Shown: one piece after another, positions 50,194-59,318 of the stretch
Layout of the letters: every line of letters starts with the position of its first letter
Position numbering within the stretch: the stretch's first letter is position 1
Assembly (NCBI RefSeq): GCF_019931755.1
Contig: NZ_CP082918.1
Coordinates: 3,700,001 to 3,764,000 of the forward strand
DNA: 64,000 nucleotides
Source of the DNA: Sutcliffiella horikoshii
GTDB taxonomy: Bacteria > Bacillota > Bacilli > Bacillales > Bacillaceae_I
Reading direction: 5' to 3'
The notes under the pieces: generated by a model
Database searches by the model: none
What the model saw: only the letters and a program-made list of their open reading frames with translations
Told to the model about the DNA's origin: nothing
Translations under genes and position numbers: made by a program

Positions 50194-50823
50194 TTACACC
50201 TCTCCAACTACCTCTGCTAATCTATCCACAAGTTCATCTATCTGCTTGTCTTTTAACCTGTAGCTCACAGGATTGACAATCAATCGGGACGTGATATCCA
50301 CAATTCTCTCAAATTCCACTAATCCATTCTCTTTAAGCGTTCGCCCTGTGGATACAATATCCACAATACGGTCCGACAACCCGATTAACGGGGCTAATTC
50401 AATTGACCCGTTTAGTTTCACAATCTCCACCTGTTCCCCTTGCTCGCGATAATAGCTTGAAGCTATTCCCGGATATTTGGTTGCAATTTTAGGAGCCACA
50501 TCTTTCATTTCCGTACCGGGCAGCCCTGCAACCGCCAAGTAGCATTCACTTATTTTCAAATCAAGCACTTCATAGACATCGCGCTCTTCTTCTAGCATCA
50601 CGTCTTTGCCGGCAATTCCGACATCTGCCACACCATGCTCCACATATGTGGTCACATCCATCGGCTTTGCTAAAATAAAGCGCATGTTTTCATCTGGAAC
50701 ATCAATAATCAGCTTTCTAGAATCCTCAAGGTCGGGAGGGATTTTATAACCCGCTTGAACAAGCAGTTGAGCCGCTTCTTCAAAAATTCTCCCTTTTGGC
50801 ATCGCAATCGTCAGTACGCTCAT
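50194..50823 (-). CDS. hisG: ATP phosphoribosyltransferase, short form
   Basis: 209 residues: the short HisG lacking the C-terminal regulatory domain. It has [40 protein letters not shown], and the PRPP-binding end [16 protein letters not shown]. The short form needs HisZ for activity and feedback control by histidine, and hisZ lies directly upstream with a 4-bp overlap. Confidence 0.98.
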   Translation of the reverse strand: MSVLTIAMPKGRIFEEAAQLLVQAGYKIPPDLEDSRKLIIDVPDENMRFILAKPMDVTTYVEHGVADVGIAGKDVMLEEERDVYEVLDLKISECYLAVAGLPGTEMKDVAPKIATKYPGIASSYYREQGEQVEIVKLNGSIELAPLIGLSDRIVDIVSTGRTLKENGLVEFERIVDITSRLIVNPVSYRLKDKQIDELVDRLAEVVGEV

Positions 50824-52013
50824 GCTTCGTCGCTCTCCTTTCTAGCTTTTCCAAGGAAAAAGGTCACATCACTGAAAGATGCCGTGCACGCATCGACATT
50901 TTCCACACCTGCAATATCCTGAAGGATTACTTTTTCCCCTGCTTCTCTTTTAGAAGTGGCAAATGCGATGGCCTCTTCTCTTCTTTCTTGACTAAACAGA
51001 ACTCCGTGTATCTTAACCTCCGCCTTCTTCACACCTTTTGCTTCTAAAAGACGGTCTAAATGGATTCCGAAACCTGTTGCCGATTTTTCACGGTTGAACT
51101 TCTCAAACAGCTTGTCGTATCTTCCGCCGTTACCAATTGGAAAGCCGATGTTTCCGGCATACGCCTCAAACACGATCCCCGTGTAATAACTCATATGACT
51201 GACAATGTTCAAATCAAGCTTCACAAAATCTGTGACACCATAAGCTTCCAACATCGTCCACAGTTGCTCAAGCTCTTGGATCGCTTTTTTACCTGCCTCT
51301 CCATCCAGCACTTCTTTTGCAAGTTCAATGTTGGACGAATCTCCTCTTAACGTTAATAAGTTCAAAAGGCGTTTTTTATCAATGGAGGACAAAGACAGGT
51401 TTTTCACATGCTCCCGATACCCCACGTAATTTTTTTCATATAAGTATCTTCTTAAGGTTGCCGCACGCTCTTCATTCCCGACTATATCGAGGAAGATCTC
51501 CTGCAAGAATCCGATATGGCCAATCGCGACAGTAAACGTCGATAACCCTGTGTTTTTAAGAAGTGCAACAAGCAATGCAATCATCTCGGCATCCGCACTG
51601 ATAGAACGGTCTCCGATGCACTCCACACCAATTTGCTCAAACTCTGCCGGTCGCCCTGCTTCATTCTGCTGAGCACGAAAAACATTTGCCGAGTAGGCAA
51701 GTCGCTGCGGATAGCCTTCATTTAAAAGTCTTGAAGCCGCCACCCTCGCAATTGGTGCTGTCATGTCTGGTCTCAACACAAGTGTATGTCCTTGCTGATC
51801 GAGCAGCTTGAACAGTTGCTGATCAAGTATGGCCGATGCTTCGCCTACCGTTTCGTAGTATTCAAGTGTCGGGGTCTCCATAAACTGATAGCCCCATTGA
51901 CTGATTTCTGCTGTCATGGTGTTTTTGACGTTCTGTTTTGCTTCATATAAGGAAGGAAGCGTGTCCCGCATTCCTAGTGGTTTTTCGAACATGAATAGTT
52001 TTGAATTTGACAT
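50820..52013 (-). CDS. hisZ: ATP phosphoribosyltransferase regulatory subunit
   Basis: 397 residues from the ATG at 52013 (AAAGGTGG, spacing 8); the GTG at 52025 is closer than ideal. A histidyl-tRNA-synthetase-like catalytic fold: [66 protein letters not shown] and [14 protein letters not shown]. It lacks a C-terminal anticodon-binding domain of normal type. It forms the hetero-octamer with HisG. First gene of the his operon. Confidence 0.96.
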   Translation of the reverse strand: MSNSKLFMFEKPLGMRDTLPSLYEAKQNVKNTMTAEISQWGYQFMETPTLEYYETVGEASAILDQQLFKLLDQQGHTLVLRPDMTAPIARVAASRLLNEGYPQRLAYSANVFRAQQNEAGRPAEFEQIGVECIGDRSISADAEMIALLVALLKNTGLSTFTVAIGHIGFLQEIFLDIVGNEERAATLRRYLYEKNYVGYREHVKNLSLSSIDKKRLLNLLTLRGDSSNIELAKEVLDGEAGKKAIQELEQLWTMLEAYGVTDFVKLDLNIVSHMSYYTGIVFEAYAGNIGFPIGNGGRYDKLFEKFNREKSATGFGIHLDRLLEAKGVKKAEVKIHGVLFSQERREEAIAFATSKREAGEKVILQDIAGVENVDACTASFSDVTFFLGKARKESDEA

Positions 52014-52069
52014 GTGGATACCCACCTTTTAAAATAATCTGAAATCCTTTAGTTCGCTAATATGGTAAC

Positions 52070-52098
52070 ATACTAACAAAATGAAGCTTTTTGGTCAA
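52070..52098 (-). promoter_or_regulatory. his operon promoter
   Basis: Minus strand TTGACC (52098-52093), 17-bp spacer, TAGTAT (52075-52070), about 55 bases before hisZ. The leader is too short for a T-box, and none is visible. Confidence 0.7.
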
Positions 52099-52137
52099 GT
52101 GTTAACGGTCTGGGGTGTGTCTTTCTCTATTTTGGGT

Positions 52138-52170
52138 AAAAAAAGGCACTTTATCCTTGGACAAAGTGCT
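52138..52170 (-). terminator. Terminator downstream of yvoF and the repeat array
   Basis: Minus strand GCACTTTGTCC and GGATAAAGTGC form the stem, followed by TTTTTTT. It ends the hprK-lgt-yvoD-ppaX-yvoF transcript, so the 52-bp array 2 is transcribed as its 3' untranslated part. Confidence 0.85.
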
Positions 52171-52203
52171 TGTAGGGTTGAAAATACTGAATTGAATTTG
52201 AAT

Positions 52204-52411
52204 GAAGACCTCATTGGCTCAAAATTTATGCTAGACAGGTCTTCATATCGGCTATGAGGACTTCTCTGACTCAAAATTCATGCTAGTAAGGTCTTCATAC
52301 AGGTTATGAAGACTTCTCTGGCTCAAAATCCTGGTTAGACAGGTCTTCATAACGGTCATGAGGACCTCTCTTGCTTAATATCCTCGCTAGACAGGTCTTC
52401 ATAAACCTTTA
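52204..52411. repeat. Tandem array 2: four units with an exact 52-bp period
   Basis: Units begin at 52204, 52256, 52308 and 52360 with GA[AG]GAC, each exactly 52 bp. Shared parts are GGCTCAAAAT, GCTAGACAGGTCTTCATA and a TATGA[AG]GAC end. Every junction forms a hairpin (GTCTTCATA, 5-6 bases, TATGA[AG]GAC). The sequence is unrelated to array 1. Confidence 0.95.
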
Positions 52412-52428
52412 ATATGCCTTCCAGCCTG

Positions 52429-52941
52429 CTAAAACCTCATCCGCTCCTGCATTTCCTCTTTCGTATAGATAACCCGCATTGGGTTTCCGCCGACAAACGC
52501 GCCTTCTGGGACGTCTTTATGTACGAGGGTGCCGGCGGAGACGATGGCGCCGTCGCCGATGATGACGCCGGGAAGGATGGTCGTGTTGGCGCCGATCATG
52601 ACTTCGCTGCCGATTTCCACATCGCCAAGGCGGTATTCCTTGACCAGGTATTCGTGGGCAAGGATGGTGGTGTTATAGCCAATGACCGTGTTGCGGCCGA
52701 CGCTTATTTTTTCCGGAAACATGACATCAAGCATCACCATTAAGGCGAAGGAAGTCTGATCGCCTACCTTCATGCGCAAGAAGGTGCGGTAGAGCCAGTT
52801 TTTCATTCCGAGAAATGGCGTGTACCTGGCAAGCTGGATGACGGCGAAGTTTTTCACAACCTTTAAAAAAGGGACGGTTTTATAGACGTGCCATAGGGAA
52901 TTCGCGCCTTCCACCGGATAGCGGGTCGTCCGTCTACTCAC
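52429..52941 (-). CDS. Hexapeptide-repeat acyltransferase (YvoF-like)
   Basis: 170 residues. The C-terminal two thirds are left-handed beta-helix repeats ([60 protein letters not shown]) ending GGNPMRVIY, as in maltose O-acetyltransferase-like proteins. It overlaps the ppaX stop by 8 bp, in the same place as B. subtilis yvoF. Acceptor unknown; a cell-wall sugar is one possibility. Confidence 0.88.
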   Translation of the reverse strand: MSRRTTRYPVEGANSLWHVYKTVPFLKVVKNFAVIQLARYTPFLGMKNWLYRTFLRMKVGDQTSFALMVMLDVMFPEKISVGRNTVIGYNTTILAHEYLVKEYRLGDVEIGSEVMIGANTTILPGVIIGDGAIVSAGTLVHKDVPEGAFVGGNPMRVIYTKEEMQERMRF

Positions 52942-53584
52942 CCTCGGTCACTCCCACTATTGGCAGCAAATCCTGCATATGTCTCAGCATGTAATCCGGT
53001 TCAAAGGATTGTAGATATTCTACTCCTTTGATTGTCCAGCTCACTGCAGCCGTTTTTGTTCCGGCATTTTTGCCTGCTAAGATATCATGGAAGTTATCGC
53101 CGACCATGATTGCCTGTTCAGGGGTTGAGCCAAGCTGTTGCAGGGCAAGGTGGATCGGTTCAGGATCTGGTTTGGCGTTGGTAACATCATCAAGACAGAC
53201 CACGACATCAAAGAACTGGTCAAGGCCTGTCAGCTTAAGCCCCATCACCACTGTTTGACGCATTTTTGTTGTCACGATTCCAAGCTTCAGACCTTTTTCA
53301 TGAAGGAGCTTCACTGTTTCCACAACGCCTTCAAACTCTGTTACGTACTCATCATGTTTGGCCATATTAAAGGCACGGTAATGGGCTACCATTTCGTCCA
53401 CTTTCGATTCATCCATTTTAACGAACGTATCGTATAAAGGTGGGCCGAGGAAGGTCAGTACGTCTTCGCGGCCATATTGCTCAGGATAATAATGATCTAA
53501 TGTGTGAAGAAACGACTCAATAATCAAGTCGTTCGTATCTATCAAAGTTCCATCTAAATCAAAAAGCACGGTATTAATGGTCAT
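52934..53584 (-). CDS. ppaX: Pyrophosphatase PpaX
   Basis: 216 residues from the ATG at 53584 (AAAGGAAG upstream), the B. subtilis length. HAD superfamily: [20 protein letters not shown] with the nucleophile Asp, [20 protein letters not shown], and [20 protein letters not shown]. PpaX hydrolyses the pyrophosphate released when HPrK dephosphorylates P-Ser-HPr/Crh. hprK lies three genes upstream in the same operon, a functional link known from B. subtilis. Confidence 0.93.
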   Translation of the reverse strand: MTINTVLFDLDGTLIDTNDLIIESFLHTLDHYYPEQYGREDVLTFLGPPLYDTFVKMDESKVDEMVAHYRAFNMAKHDEYVTEFEGVVETVKLLHEKGLKLGIVTTKMRQTVVMGLKLTGLDQFFDVVVCLDDVTNAKPDPEPIHLALQQLGSTPEQAIMVGDNFHDILAGKNAGTKTAAVSWTIKGVEYLQSFEPDYMLRHMQDLLPIVGVTEGE

Positions 53585-54518
53585 AAGAGGCTTCCTTTCT
53601 TTTTGCAAGTTCTAGCCGTTTCCAAATGAAAGCCACTGCTATCGTGAGGAGAATGGCTGTTGTAACACGGATGGCAAGTAACGGCCAAACAGGGATGCCG
53701 AGCGGAATGAAAATTAATGTATCCTCCACCACTGCATGACAAGCTACGAGAAAAATAAAGGCAAGTGTCAAATCCTTCTTACTTACATTATCCTCTTTTA
53801 CCGCCTGAATCATAACTCCTGCCCCATATGCAAGACCAATCACCAGACCGGCAGCCATCGTAGTAGAGGTGTTCTCTTTCATTCCAAGCGCACGGGTGAA
53901 CGGTCTCATCCACTTCGAGAATACAGCCAACCAGCCAAGTTCCTTCATATATTGCACGAGAATCATAAGCGGAATAACGATAATCGCAAGTTGAAAGATA
54001 CCCATCAATCCGCGCTGGGTGGCATCAAGAATAATAGGAAAAAAGCCAGTCACAGCCGCTTCGGATTTTGCGACCATCCCATACTGGGCGAGCTCGCCGC
54101 CACCTTTCCAAACCAGGTTGATGATAATTCCAGCAGAGAAAGCTAGGCCCAGTCGGACAGCTAGAATCACCCAAATCTTCAATCCTACTTTTGCCGCTAC
54201 GGTCGACTCTACTAAAAGATTATGGGAAAACGAAAGCATCACCGCTAAAATAAAGACCTCTTTTACGGTAAGGTCTAAGGTGAGGATGGCACCGATTCCA
54301 GCATAGAGATTCAGGAAATTCCCGATCACAAGCGGAATGGCCGCTTCACCTGACAGGCCAAAAATCCCCATGATCGGCGCAATTGCGTTGATAAGATACT
54401 GCAAGACTGGTGTATGTTGAAGGATACCGACAAGGAGCGTGACTGGGAAAATAACTTTCCCCAGTGTCCACGTCGTCCCAAGCCCCACCATCAGCCCGCG
54501 TTTAAATGTTTGCATCAT
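53574..54518 (-). CDS. Nucleoside-recognition (Gate) domain membrane protein (YvoD-like)
   Basis: 314 residues. ATG ATG at 54518/54515 after GGGGGAGGAG; either could be the start. About eight hydrophobic segments: [49 protein letters not shown]-type helices, and [20 protein letters not shown]. Two Gate-domain halves, as in the spore maturation/nucleoside transporter superfamily. It overlaps ppaX by 11 bp. The transported substrate is unknown. Confidence 0.87.
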   Translation of the reverse strand: MMQTFKRGLMVGLGTTWTLGKVIFPVTLLVGILQHTPVLQYLINAIAPIMGIFGLSGEAAIPLVIGNFLNLYAGIGAILTLDLTVKEVFILAVMLSFSHNLLVESTVAAKVGLKIWVILAVRLGLAFSAGIIINLVWKGGGELAQYGMVAKSEAAVTGFFPIILDATQRGLMGIFQLAIIVIPLMILVQYMKELGWLAVFSKWMRPFTRALGMKENTSTTMAAGLVIGLAYGAGVMIQAVKEDNVSKKDLTLAFIFLVACHAVVEDTLIFIPLGIPVWPLLAIRVTTAILLTIAVAFIWKRLELAKRKEASYDH

Positions 54519-54574
54519 GAAGCTCCTCCCCCTTTGAAGTAGCCGCTCCATTTTTTATCTGTTGGAGGCTTTTC

Positions 54575-55441
54575 TTATTTAGTCGCTTCAGGTGTATTTT
54601 TCTTGGAGTCCATATAGCGCTCTTTGTTTTCTGGATCCAAGTAACGTCTGTTGGCCATGCCCAGTACACGGCGCACAATGATAAGTCCGATGGCAAGGAC
54701 AATTAGACCAATGGAAATAACTTGTGCAATTCTTAAAGTCTCGGTCAGCATCAAGCTGTCCGTACGCATTCCTTCGATAAAGAAGCGTCCGACGGAATAC
54801 CAAATCACGTAACTTAAGAAGAGTTCCCCGCGTCTTAGGTTTACTTTTCTCAGTAAAAGAAGCAATCCGACACCTACAAAATTCCAGATGGACTCATAAA
54901 GGAAAGTTGGGTGATAGTATGTACCGTTAATGTACATTTGGTTGATGATGAAATCCGGTAAGTAAAGTCCTTCCAAGAAAGCTCTTGTCACTTCTCCACC
55001 ATGGGCTTCCTGGTTCATGAAATTTCCCCAGCGTCCAATCGCCTGACCAAGAAGGATACTTGGTGCACCAATATCGGCAAGCTTCCAGAACGAAATTCCT
55101 CGTATTCTTGCAAAAATAACCCCAGTGGTGATGGCTCCAATCAGTCCACCATGAATCGCCAGGCCACCTTCCCATATCTTCAAAATATCACCTGGATTTT
55201 GTGAATAATGATCCCACTGAAACGCTACATAATACAGCCTTGCACATAGAATCGCTATCGGGATGGCAAACAAGACAAGATCGACAAATACATCTTTGTT
55301 AAGCCCCCGTCTTTCCGACTCCCTTGTGGCCAGCCATAAACCAAGCAGGGCTCCTGTTCCAATGATTGCCCCATACCAGTAAACCGTTATTGGCCAACTG
55401 ATCATGACTGGATTTAACGGCTCAATGTTTCCTAACAACAT
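54575..55441 (-). CDS. lgt: Prolipoprotein diacylglyceryl transferase
   Basis: 288 residues from the ATG at 55441. Seven predicted membrane segments. The Lgt signature [18 protein letters not shown], the essential His in [13 protein letters not shown], and RPTSLYE-like [15 protein letters not shown] are present. It transfers diacylglycerol from phosphatidylglycerol to the lipobox Cys of prelipoproteins. It is somewhat longer at the C-terminus than the 269-residue B. subtilis protein, with a charged tail ([19 protein letters not shown]). It follows hprK by 22 bp, as in B. subtilis. Confidence 0.97.
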   Translation of the reverse strand: MLLGNIEPLNPVMISWPITVYWYGAIIGTGALLGLWLATRESERRGLNKDVFVDLVLFAIPIAILCARLYYVAFQWDHYSQNPGDILKIWEGGLAIHGGLIGAITTGVIFARIRGISFWKLADIGAPSILLGQAIGRWGNFMNQEAHGGEVTRAFLEGLYLPDFIINQMYINGTYYHPTFLYESIWNFVGVGLLLLLRKVNLRRGELFLSYVIWYSVGRFFIEGMRTDSLMLTETLRIAQVISIGLIVLAIGLIIVRRVLGMANRRYLDPENKERYMDSKKNTPEATK

Positions 55442-55463
55442 ATTCCCCACACTCCATTATTTT

Positions 55464-56402
55464 TTAAATGTCTTCATGCTCGTTTTCATTATTTATGACA
55501 CCTGACAAACGGTTGGAGAACTGTTCGGCAGCATTCATGCCCATTCTCTTCAAGCGGAAATTCATCGCTGCCACTTCAATGATAACAGCCAAATTTCGCC
55601 CAGGACGAACAGGAACCGTCAAGCGTGTGACTTCAGAATCAATAATCTTCATCTTCTCTTCATCCAACCCAACGCGGTCATACTGCTTGTTTTTATCCCA
55701 AAGCTCAAGATTAATGACAAGCGTGATACGTTTGTAGCTGCGTACTGCTCCCGCTCCGAAAAGGGTCATCACGTTGATGATACCTAGACCCCTGATTTCA
55801 AGCAGATGTTCAATCAGTTCCGGAGAGTTCCCGATAAGTGTATCCGTATCTTCCTGCCTGATTTCGACGCAATCATCTGCCACAAGACGGTGTCCTCTTT
55901 TTACAAGCTCAAGCGCCGTTTCACTTTTCCCAACGCCGCTTTTCCCAGTGATAAGCACGCCAACTCCATAAATGTCGACAAGAACGCCATGTACGGCTGT
56001 TGTCGGTGCAAGCTTTCCTTCAAGATAATTTGTCAGATGGGAGGAAAGCCTCGTCGTTTTCATCGGTGAGCGCATTAGTGGCACACTTTCGTACTCTGCT
56101 GCTTCCACGAGTTCAGGAGGAACTTCCATGTCCCTTGAAACAATGATTCCCGGAGTGATGTCCGTACAGAGCTGACTCATACGCTCTCTCTTTTCCTTTG
56201 GCGTAAGCCTTTCAAAGAAAGACAACTCCGTTTTTCCAAGCAACTGGATTCGCTCTGCCGGATAGTAGGTAAAATAACCGGCCATCTCTATACCAGGTCG
56301 GGAGATATCACTTGTCGCAATCGGACGATTCACGCCCTCTTCCCCACCAATCAATTCAAAATTAAACTTCTCAATCAGATCCTTTGTCCGAACCTTTGGC
56401 AC
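55464..56402 (-). CDS. hprK: HPr kinase/phosphorylase
   Basis: 312 residues from a GTG at 56402 with AAGGAGG eight bases upstream; the N-terminus [20 protein letters not shown] aligns with the B. subtilis start. It has the Walker-A P-loop [20 protein letters not shown], the capping His in [32 protein letters not shown] and the HPrK signature [18 protein letters not shown]. It phosphorylates Ser46 of HPr and Crh when fructose bisphosphate is high and reverses it with phosphate. Its targets include Crh, encoded in this window. Confidence 0.98.
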   Translation of the reverse strand: MPKVRTKDLIEKFNFELIGGEEGVNRPIATSDISRPGIEMAGYFTYYPAERIQLLGKTELSFFERLTPKEKRERMSQLCTDITPGIIVSRDMEVPPELVEAAEYESVPLMRSPMKTTRLSSHLTNYLEGKLAPTTAVHGVLVDIYGVGVLITGKSGVGKSETALELVKRGHRLVADDCVEIRQEDTDTLIGNSPELIEHLLEIRGLGIINVMTLFGAGAVRSYKRITLVINLELWDKNKQYDRVGLDEEKMKIIDSEVTRLTVPVRPGRNLAVIIEVAAMNFRLKRMGMNAAEQFSNRLSGVINNENEHEDI

Positions 56403-56566
56403 AGCCAAAACCTCCTTAAGTATGGAAACACCCTGATGTTGTCTTGCAAAATGAGTGTCATGCTTCCTATGTAAAAACAACCTTTTCTCATTTTAGCACT
56501 ATTTGACTTTTTTATTAAGTGGGAGGTTTGGAGGAGGGGAATTTAGTGGGAGCTTGGAATATCATA

Positions 56567-56694
56567 GCTGTTGATTGGAGCAAAAGGCGAAGACTCCAGC
56601 GGGGGAAGAAGCGACAATGTTGAGACCCCGCAACGAAGTGAGGAGGCTCAAGGTCGCCCCGCGGAAAGCGAAGCCATTTGCGGAGATCAACAGC
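56567..56694 (-). repeat. Copy 3 of the TIR element (yvlD-hprK gap)
   Basis: 128 bp bounded by GCTGTTGATT and GATCAACAGC, inverted relative to copies 1 and 2. It shares the reverse complement of GAGCCTCCTC, GGGGTCTC and GGAGTCT. It fills most of the 349-bp interval upstream of hprK. Confidence 0.85.
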
Positions 56695-56710
56695 GGTTTC
56701 AAACGGAATT

Positions 56711-56746
56711 TTAAAAACGCGAACCCGGATAAGCCAGGTTCGCGTT
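56711..56746 (-). terminator. Terminator of yvlB-yvlC-yvlD
   Basis: Minus strand CGCGAACCTGG-CTTA-TCCGGGTTCGCG followed by TTTTT, just after the yvlD stop. Confidence 0.88.
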
Positions 56747-56751
56747 TCATG

Positions 56752-57111
56752 TTAATTCTTTTTTTGCAAAGGCTCGACAATCGCCTTCTGGATTAGCAAA
56801 TTCAATATCGATATAACGATTGCTGCCAAAATAGCCGTTCCAAAACCATCAATATTGAACGAATCCCCCATCAAGAAAGCCGTCAACATCAGTGTGATGG
56901 CATTGATAACAAACAAGAATAACCCAAGACTAAGCAACGTGACAGGCAATGTCAAAATGACCAAGATTGGTTTCACAATAGTATTCAACACTGCCAAAAT
57001 CAAACTTGCAATGATCGCAGCTCCGACACCGCTCAGCTGGAACGAGTCAAAATAGCCTGCAACCACAATCAATATTAATGCATTGACGAGAATACTGATA
57101 GCCCATCTCAT
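56752..57111 (-). CDS. yvlD: Phage-holin-family/YvlD membrane protein
   Basis: 119 residues with four hydrophobic segments: WAISILVNALILIVVAGYF, GAAIIASLILAVLNTIVKPI, LVILTLPVTLLSLGLFLFVI, and a C-terminal FGTAILAAIVISILNLLIQK. This is the DUF360/YvlD family. Its ATG overlaps the yvlC stop by one base. In B. subtilis yvlABCD responds to cell-envelope stress (sigma-W). Molecular function unknown. Confidence 0.92.
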   Translation of the reverse strand: MRWAISILVNALILIVVAGYFDSFQLSGVGAAIIASLILAVLNTIVKPILVILTLPVTLLSLGLFLFVINAITLMLTAFLMGDSFNIDGFGTAILAAIVISILNLLIQKAIVEPLQKKN

Positions 57112-57311
57112 CAGCGGATCTCTGTTTCTTCGTTAGGAAGTAGAAATGTTAAAACAAAGTACGTAACAATCAAAGGCATTACTCCTGTCGGGAATAAAAG
57201 TATGACAAAAATAACACGCAACAGATTGGAATCTACTCCTAAATATTTCCCTAGACCTCCAAGCACACCCGCAAGCTTGCGGTCGTTCTTGGAACGGATA
57301 AGACGTTTCAT
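57111..57311 (-). CDS. yvlC: PspC-domain protein YvlC
   Basis: 66 residues, a complete small PspC domain: MKRLIRSKNDRKLAGVLGGL, GKYLGVDSNLLRVIFVILLF and a membrane helix PLIVTYFVLTFLLPNEE. PspC domains sense envelope stress in phage-shock systems. It sits between YvlB and YvlD with 1-bp spacings. Confidence 0.94.
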   Translation of the reverse strand: MKRLIRSKNDRKLAGVLGGLGKYLGVDSNLLRVIFVILLFPTGVMPLIVTYFVLTFLLPNEETEIR

Positions 57312-57312
57312 A

Positions 57313-58527
57313 TTACTTCACCTCATATGGTTTGATTAAAATAGAACCTGTATTTGTTTCGGCAAAGATGTATGTGAGCGGTGCATCTTCTTTTTTCGCC
57401 TTAAAGTGAAGTGCCTTTTGCACCACTTCATTTTTCTCCTCCACAACATCCATCCCTGGAACCTCGCATGTAAAGCTTCCAAGATTCGTTTTCAACTCAG
57501 CTTCCACTGCGTTTTCCGTTGGAATGAACAGGTCCACACTGCCTGTTTTTGTTTTTGCCATAATGGAACGTGCGGCAGATCCAGTCAACTCACCGACCAC
57601 ATTCCCATTAAAGCTCTGAACATCGAGCTTTTCGATATCTCCGCGAACTTTCAACATGCCGTTGATCGTTTCCGCTTCGATTTCTTTCGCGTCGCAATCT
57701 GTCAACTTAATATGACCGTTTGCCGTTTCCGCTTCAATGTAATCGCTCGTTAGGTTCTCCCATGTTAACGAGCCATTCGCCGATTTCATTTTCATCGACT
57801 TTACATGTAAACCTTCCCCTGATATCGGTCCATTAAACATGCGGATATTCAAGCTGTCATATTTCTCTTCTGGAACATAAACCGTAGCATTCACTTTTAT
57901 ATGCTTCTTTTGGACAGAAAAACGCAGTTTCCCAGCTTCAATGGAAAATAGAACTTCACTCAAGAAAGCTTTGCGCGCGTCATCTTGTGAGTTTTCTTCA
58001 TAAACTTTCGCCTCACACTCTATCTTCACATCGTTCTCTTTCCAAGGAACCACCTTGACAGCGCCATTCGCAACATCCAGGTCGATATGCTGCAAATGCA
58101 CATCTGACTGCTGGAAAATATGTTGAATGGAGATAGAAGGACCAAAGTTGAAATCCAAGTCCAAATCTTTAATCTTCTGCAGCGCACTTCCTACGAAATC
58201 TAAGATGTTATTTTTAAAAGAGGATGCCTGCTTGCTGTAGGAATCGAATTTGGATTTATCAAAAGAACTGGATCCGCTCCCTGATGAACCAGCTGAGCCA
58301 TTTTTTGAATTAGAATTAGAGAAAACTTTGGTGGATAGAGCCTTAAAAATATTATCCTCTGCTTCCTGAGAACCTTTAGCATCCTTCGCAAGCTCAGAAA
58401 CAATTTCATCCTGTCGCAAATTCTTCTCTTCACTATTCTTCTCCAAACTCTCCAATAAAATAATCGCCTCTTCCGCTGTCAGCTTCCCTTCCTCCACCAA
58501 CTTCAAAATACGCTTACGCTCTTCCAT
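57313..58527 (-). CDS. yvlB: DUF4097-family protein YvlB
   Basis: 404 residues from the ATG at 58527 (GGGAGG, spacing 9). The N-terminus MEERKRILKLVEEGKLTAEE (AIILLE follows) is the SHOCT-like helix pair found on YvlB. A Ser/Gly-rich linker (SNSKNGSAGSSGSGSSSF) precedes the repeated beta-solenoid of DUF4097 (VKSMKMKSANGSLTWENLTS, YIEAETANGHIKLTDCDAKE, KTKTGSVDLF). No signal peptide. It heads the yvlB-yvlC-yvlD envelope-stress operon. Confidence 0.92.
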   Translation of the reverse strand: MEERKRILKLVEEGKLTAEEAIILLESLEKNSEEKNLRQDEIVSELAKDAKGSQEAEDNIFKALSTKVFSNSNSKNGSAGSSGSGSSSFDKSKFDSYSKQASSFKNNILDFVGSALQKIKDLDLDFNFGPSISIQHIFQQSDVHLQHIDLDVANGAVKVVPWKENDVKIECEAKVYEENSQDDARKAFLSEVLFSIEAGKLRFSVQKKHIKVNATVYVPEEKYDSLNIRMFNGPISGEGLHVKSMKMKSANGSLTWENLTSDYIEAETANGHIKLTDCDAKEIEAETINGMLKVRGDIEKLDVQSFNGNVVGELTGSAARSIMAKTKTGSVDLFIPTENAVEAELKTNLGSFTCEVPGMDVVEEKNEVVQKALHFKAKKEDAPLTYIFAETNTGSILIKPYEVK

Positions 58528-58768
58528 ACATAACATCCTCCCTTTATATAACCTTTTATATTACCCTTAACCTCAATAGAACATTTCCTTAGATTTATCT
58601 ATACTACCTCTACGACTAAACAAACCCAAAAGTTTCACTTTCTGCTTATACACTTATTTTCTCATAAAAATTTCGAAAAGGGGTCAGACCCCGGCAGGAT
58701 TTTTGAAACCCATGTCGTACGCCTCAAGTCTTATTAGTTTGTTGCGCGTTGTGATTCCATTTGGATTC

Positions 58769-58798
58769 TTTGAGTCTCCTTCACTGTAAATGGTATAA
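58769..58798 (+). promoter_or_regulatory. Promoter of the small membrane protein gene
   Basis: TTGAGT (58769-58774), 18-bp spacer, TATAAT (58793-58798), about 40 bp before the start. The divergent yvlB promoter must lie in the same 312-bp interval but is not clear; a 13-bp dyad GGGGTCAGACCCC lies at 58680-58692. Confidence 0.6.
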
Positions 58799-58839
58799 TG
58801 GTTGTAGTTTCTGGGTATAGATTGTGTGGAAGGAGTGAA

Positions 58840-59253
58840 ATGGATATGGATTTTATTATGGATCATTTGTTGACTATCATTATTGTGCTGGTCGTTTTGT
58901 TTGTGGTGATTCCTTTCTTGAAAAGCATTTTATCTAAACTTGTTATGATTGGACTGATACTTACCGGTTTGATTTTCTTTGGCGTACTGGGTCCCGATTT
59001 CACTGAGTCTTCTTCTAATTATGTGGAAAATACCATCCGTCCAGTTGTGACGAATGAAATAGATAAAGCAGACTTTCATTATGATGAAGCGTCAAAAGAG
59101 TACAAGATTCAAAGTGCCTCTTTTCACTTGAGCGGAAAACTAAACGAAAATACTGGCGAAATTCGTTTCAAGGACAAAACCTATGAGATGGATGTTCGAT
59201 TCTTACAAGATATTATTGAAAAGAAAGTTCAAGAACAAGAGACAAACCAATAG
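58840..59253 (+). CDS. Small membrane-anchored protein of unknown function
   Basis: 137 residues from the ATG at 58840 (AAGGAG 4 bases before; ATG at 58846 would have spacing 10). Two N-terminal hydrophobic helices (HLLTIIIVLVVLFVVIPFL and LVMIGLILTGLIFFGVLG) are followed by an extracytoplasmic domain with alternating charges (NEIDKADFHYDEASKEYKIQ, KDKTYEMDVRFLQDIIEK). I do not recognise the family. It is a single plus-strand gene between the yvl operon and uvrA, with its own promoter. Confidence 0.75.
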   Translation: MDMDFIMDHLLTIIIVLVVLFVVIPFLKSILSKLVMIGLILTGLIFFGVLGPDFTESSSNYVENTIRPVVTNEIDKADFHYDEASKEYKIQSASFHLSGKLNENTGEIRFKDKTYEMDVRFLQDIIEKKVQEQETNQ

Positions 59254-59259
59254 CAATAC

Positions 59260-59307
59260 AAAAAAAGGATGGTTGCCAAATTGGCATTTACCATCCTTTT
59301 TTTATTT
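59260..59307. terminator. Bidirectional terminator between the membrane protein gene and uvrA
   Basis: GGATGGTTGCCAA and TTGGCATTTACCATCC pair around a small loop, with A-run before and T-run after, serving both convergent transcripts. Confidence 0.9.
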
Positions 59308-59318
59308 AAACCGCAAAG

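Noticed and set aside
52204..52411. CRISPR array or T-box leader of the his operon
   Set aside because: All parts of the unit are related between copies, and the array lies upstream of a terminator belonging to the other transcript, not in the his leader.
58684..58866. Minus-strand 60-residue frame
   Set aside because: It crosses the promoter and start of the plus-strand membrane protein gene and has no ribosome site.
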